Of a DNA stretch of 64,000 bases, positions 62,138 through 64,000 are shown one piece after another. The translations under genes were made by a program, and so were the position numbers. Below the pieces are notes generated by a model, which saw only the letters and a list, made by a program, of their open reading frames with translations, had not been told where the DNA came from and searched no databases. This DNA comes from Allobaileyella intestinalis. GTDB lineage: Bacteria; Bacillota; Clostridia; Peptostreptococcales; Anaerovoracaceae. The stretch is from assembly GCF_009695865.1 (NCBI RefSeq), contig NZ_VUNB01000001.1, positions 1-64,000 of the forward strand. Direction: 5' to 3'. Position 1 is the first letter of the stretch. The number at the start of each line of letters is the position of its first letter.

Positions 62138-62160
62138 CCAAATATAAAATAGTAAGCAGG

Positions 62161-62187
62161 AACATGCCCCTGAGGCATGTTTTTTTT
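62161..62187. terminator. Terminator between the LysR gene and the MFS gene
   Basis: A perfect 8-bp stem AACATGCC / GGCATGTT with a 5-base loop is followed by a run of T residues on the plus strand. It lies between convergent genes. Confidence 0.88.
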
Positions 62188-62199
62188 GCGTCTTATATT

Positions 62200-63441
62200 T
62201 TAATTCCGTCCAGGTGTCTTTGTCGCTTTAATAAAGAGGAAAATGCTAACTGCGAACATAAGTGATATCATTCCCACACCTTTGTTAATGCTGCCTGTCA
62301 GCTGTGAAACCACGCTTACGATGGTAGTTCCCAGTATTGCAGCACCTTTTCCGCAAATATCATACAGACCGAAGAACTCTCCTGTGCGGTCTTTTGGTAC
62401 GATTTTTGTAAAATAAGATCTGGACAGAGCCTGAATACCGCCCTGGAACATTCCAACCCAGACGGCCAGAACCCAGAACTGCCATTGATGAGCCAGGAAA
62501 TAGGCGAATATGGATATGCACATGTAGGAGATTATGCATATGAGAATGAGCTTCTCCACGTTGTGCTTCTGGGACATGATCCCGAAAAAAATTGCACAGG
62601 GGAAGGCAACGAACTGTGTTACAAGAAGGGCCAGCAGAAGACCTGTAGAATCAAGACCCAGGGCCTTTCCGTAAGCAGTGGCCATGCTGATTATGGTATA
62701 AACACCATCAATGTAGAAGAAAAAGGCCAGGAGGAAAATAAAGACTTTCTTCTCATGTTTCGCCTGTCGGATAGTCTTCCCAAGGTGCCGGAAACTTTCA
62801 GAAAAAGGATGGTCTACTTTTTCCTGATAATTCACCTGCTCATAGGTCTTAAGAAGAGGAACTGTGGTGATGAGCCACCACAATCCTGTAATTCCAAAGG
62901 CTATGATCATAGCTTTCTTTGAGCTGAGGCCAAGGGAACCGGCCTTCAGAACCAGAACCAGAGATGCGATGAATGGAATACAGCTTCCAATATATCCCCA
63001 GGCATAGCCGCTTGAGCTGACCCGGTCCATCCGTTCCTCCGTGGTAACATCGATGAGCATGGAGTCGTAAAACACAAGGCTTGCGTCGTATGCAGTACGG
63101 GCAAGTACAAAAAGAACGAGGAACATAAGCCAGTTTCCCGGAAGTCCCAGGAAAAGGCAGGAAACGACTCCAATGATTACAGAAGCCAGGAAAATCGGCT
63201 TCTTGTATCCCCGGTTGTCGGAAATTGTACCAAGCACAGGGCCGGTTATCATTACAATTAGTGTGGAAATGGAGATTGAATAACCCCAGTATGCCAGGTA
63301 ATTTGTGGAACTGAGACCGTCTGCTTCTGCCAGAGAATTGAAATATATAGGTATCAGGGTGGATACCATCATGGTAAATGCGGAGTTTCCCACATCGTAC
63401 AGAACCCAGTTCCTTTCAAGTTTTGTATATTTTGTTTTCAT
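62200..63441 (-). CDS. MFS transporter, UMF1/Atg22-like
   Basis: This 413-residue protein has about 12 membrane helices and resembles the UMF1/Atg22-like group of the major facilitator superfamily: ERNWVLYDVGNSAFTMMVST at the N-terminus, the loop motif GTISDNRGYKKPIF, and FQGGIQALSRSYFTKIVPKD in the second half. The substrate is unknown. The ATG ending at 63441 is chosen (GAGAGGG eight bases upstream) over an in-frame TTG six bases earlier. It lies downstream of the flavoprotein remnant, on the same strand but behind a terminator. Confidence 0.88.
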   Translation of the reverse strand: MKTKYTKLERNWVLYDVGNSAFTMMVSTLIPIYFNSLAEADGLSSTNYLAYWGYSISISTLIVMITGPVLGTISDNRGYKKPIFLASVIIGVVSCLFLGLPGNWLMFLVLFVLARTAYDASLVFYDSMLIDVTTEERMDRVSSSGYAWGYIGSCIPFIASLVLVLKAGSLGLSSKKAMIIAFGITGLWWLITTVPLLKTYEQVNYQEKVDHPFSESFRHLGKTIRQAKHEKKVFIFLLAFFFYIDGVYTIISMATAYGKALGLDSTGLLLALLVTQFVAFPCAIFFGIMSQKHNVEKLILICIISYMCISIFAYFLAHQWQFWVLAVWVGMFQGGIQALSRSYFTKIVPKDRTGEFFGLYDICGKGAAILGTTIVSVVSQLTGSINKGVGMISLMFAVSIFLFIKATKTPGRN

Positions 63442-63470
63442 AAGCAAATCCCTCTCTTATATTCCTTATA

Positions 63471-63488
63471 TTACAGTATTAATTGTAA
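63471..63488. promoter_or_regulatory. Dyad upstream of the MFS gene
   Basis: TTACA-N8-TGTAA forms an inverted repeat 30 bases upstream of the MFS start, in AT-rich DNA where the promoter is expected. It could be an operator; no regulator is identified. Confidence 0.35.
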
Positions 63489-63523
63489 AGAAGGGATTAA
63501 ATAATGAGAAAATCCAGGGACAT

Positions 63524-63554
63524 ACAAAAACCGGACAGTAAGGGCCTGTCCGGT
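63524..63554 (-). terminator. Terminator after the flavoprotein remnant
   Basis: On the minus strand ACCGGACAG pairs with CTGTCCGGT around a 7-base loop and runs into TTTTTG. It lies 20 bases after the stop codon of the flavoprotein gene. Confidence 0.88.
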
Positions 63555-63574
63555 TGATGAAAGAATTTCTATCT

Positions 63575-64000
63575 TTAGTGAATATCCAGAGCTGCGTGAT
63601 AGCCCTGATAAACAGCATAGGTTATTGTGTCAGGCTTTACGCAGTTTCCAATTGAAGCAAACTGAGGCGTAAGACCACGGAGCTCTTCTACAACGTCTTT
63701 TTTTGCCTTGAGACCCAGGGCGCAGATGATGGAATCTCCATCGATCTGAAATTCATCACCATTTGCATCCTTGCATAGGATACCGTCGTCGTTTACGGAC
63801 TGGCAAGGGGAAGAAGTATGAATGTGGACACCCGTTTCTTCCAGCTTCTTCATGAGAAGAGGTCTGTAACGGACGTTTGCGTCAGGGCACAGCAGGTGAC
63901 CTCCGCCCACTACGAGGACCTTCCTTTTTACTGGTGCAGGCTGTATTTCTCCAAGGCCTTCATCTTCTCTTCCAATCAAAGGGTTAACGGTACAACGGCG
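63575..64000 (-). pseudogene. C-terminal end of an FAD/NADH-dependent oxidoreductase with internal deletion (partial)
   Basis: The gene enters from beyond the right edge, and its last 141 codons are visible. They begin with CTVNPLIGRED and VKRKVLVVGGG, the iron-sulfur cysteine region and first Rossmann motif of the 2,4-dienoyl-CoA reductase/2-enoate reductase family. Directly after GGG the sequence jumps to CPDANVRYRPLLMKKLEETG, which belongs well downstream, after the second Rossmann motif. About 150 or more residues that should hold the FAD and NADH sites are missing, without loss of frame. The end (LGLKAKKDVVEELRGLTPQF, SIGNCVKPDTITYAVYQGYH) is normal. Such a protein should not bind its cofactors properly, so it is called a pseudogene. 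Confidence 0.7.

Overview
The window looks like a chromosomal segment of an anaerobic, amino-acid-using member of the Clostridia (Firmicutes). The evidence is the Gram-positive gene order ylxM-ffh-rpsP-khpA-rimM-trmD, the yggS-sepF-yggT-divIVA-lspA-rluD division block, AddA-type recombination, split transketolase, an NADP-type glutamate dehydrogenase, strong AGGAGG ribosome binding sites and frequent TTG/GTG starts. A family-level placement (for example Anaerovoracaceae) is only a guess. Nearly all genes are well packed and intact.

Layout. 1-358: end of an rRNA operon (23S 3' end, 5S, terminator). 393-1390: a gene-free stretch with three unrelated tandem repeat arrays in a row (159, 51 and 30 bp periods); the first two are made of hairpins. 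1586-2998: Na+/alanine symporter. 3126-12110: translation, secretion and division genes. 12186-12911: a flavin-reductase-like gene split by an in-frame TGA. 13017-16968: rqcH (minus), yicC, gmk, rpoZ. 17131-20059: a shikimate block in which chorismate synthase, shikimate dehydrogenase and shikimate kinase are one polypeptide, followed by aroQ. 20087-29833: gpmI (minus), addA, gdhA (minus), pcrA. 29880-31886: an IS607-family element (serine recombinase TnpA, RNA-guided nuclease TnpB, probable omega RNA) inserted between the Shine-Dalgarno sequence and the start codon of ligA. 31885-37267: ligA, mgtE and a split transketolase.

37435-44473 is a nutrient-scavenging region: an amidohydrolase, two M20 aminoacylase/peptidase-like enzymes flanking an unassigned multi-pass membrane protein, then an amino acid ABC permease and ATPase with no binding protein. 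44685-58626 holds a YgjP-like metalloprotein, ftsE-ftsX-M23 hydrolase, recJ, an S41 protease, a phosphopantetheinyl transferase, recX, rmuC, a phosphoesterase, deoB, a lipid kinase and a D,D-carboxypeptidase. 58658-64000 holds an EamA exporter, brnQ with a divergent LysR regulator, an MFS transporter and the end of an internally deleted flavoprotein gene.

Together the genes describe a cell that imports amino acids and acylated or peptide substrates (alanine symporter, BrnQ, ABC system, M20 enzymes) and passes nitrogen through glutamate dehydrogenase. The features most worth a second look are the hairpin repeat arrays behind the rRNA operon, the IS607 insertion that separates ligA from its ribosome binding site and would place ligA sequence in the guide position of the element's RNA, the AroC-AroE-AroK fusion, the M20/membrane protein cassette, and two decaying flavoprotein genes.
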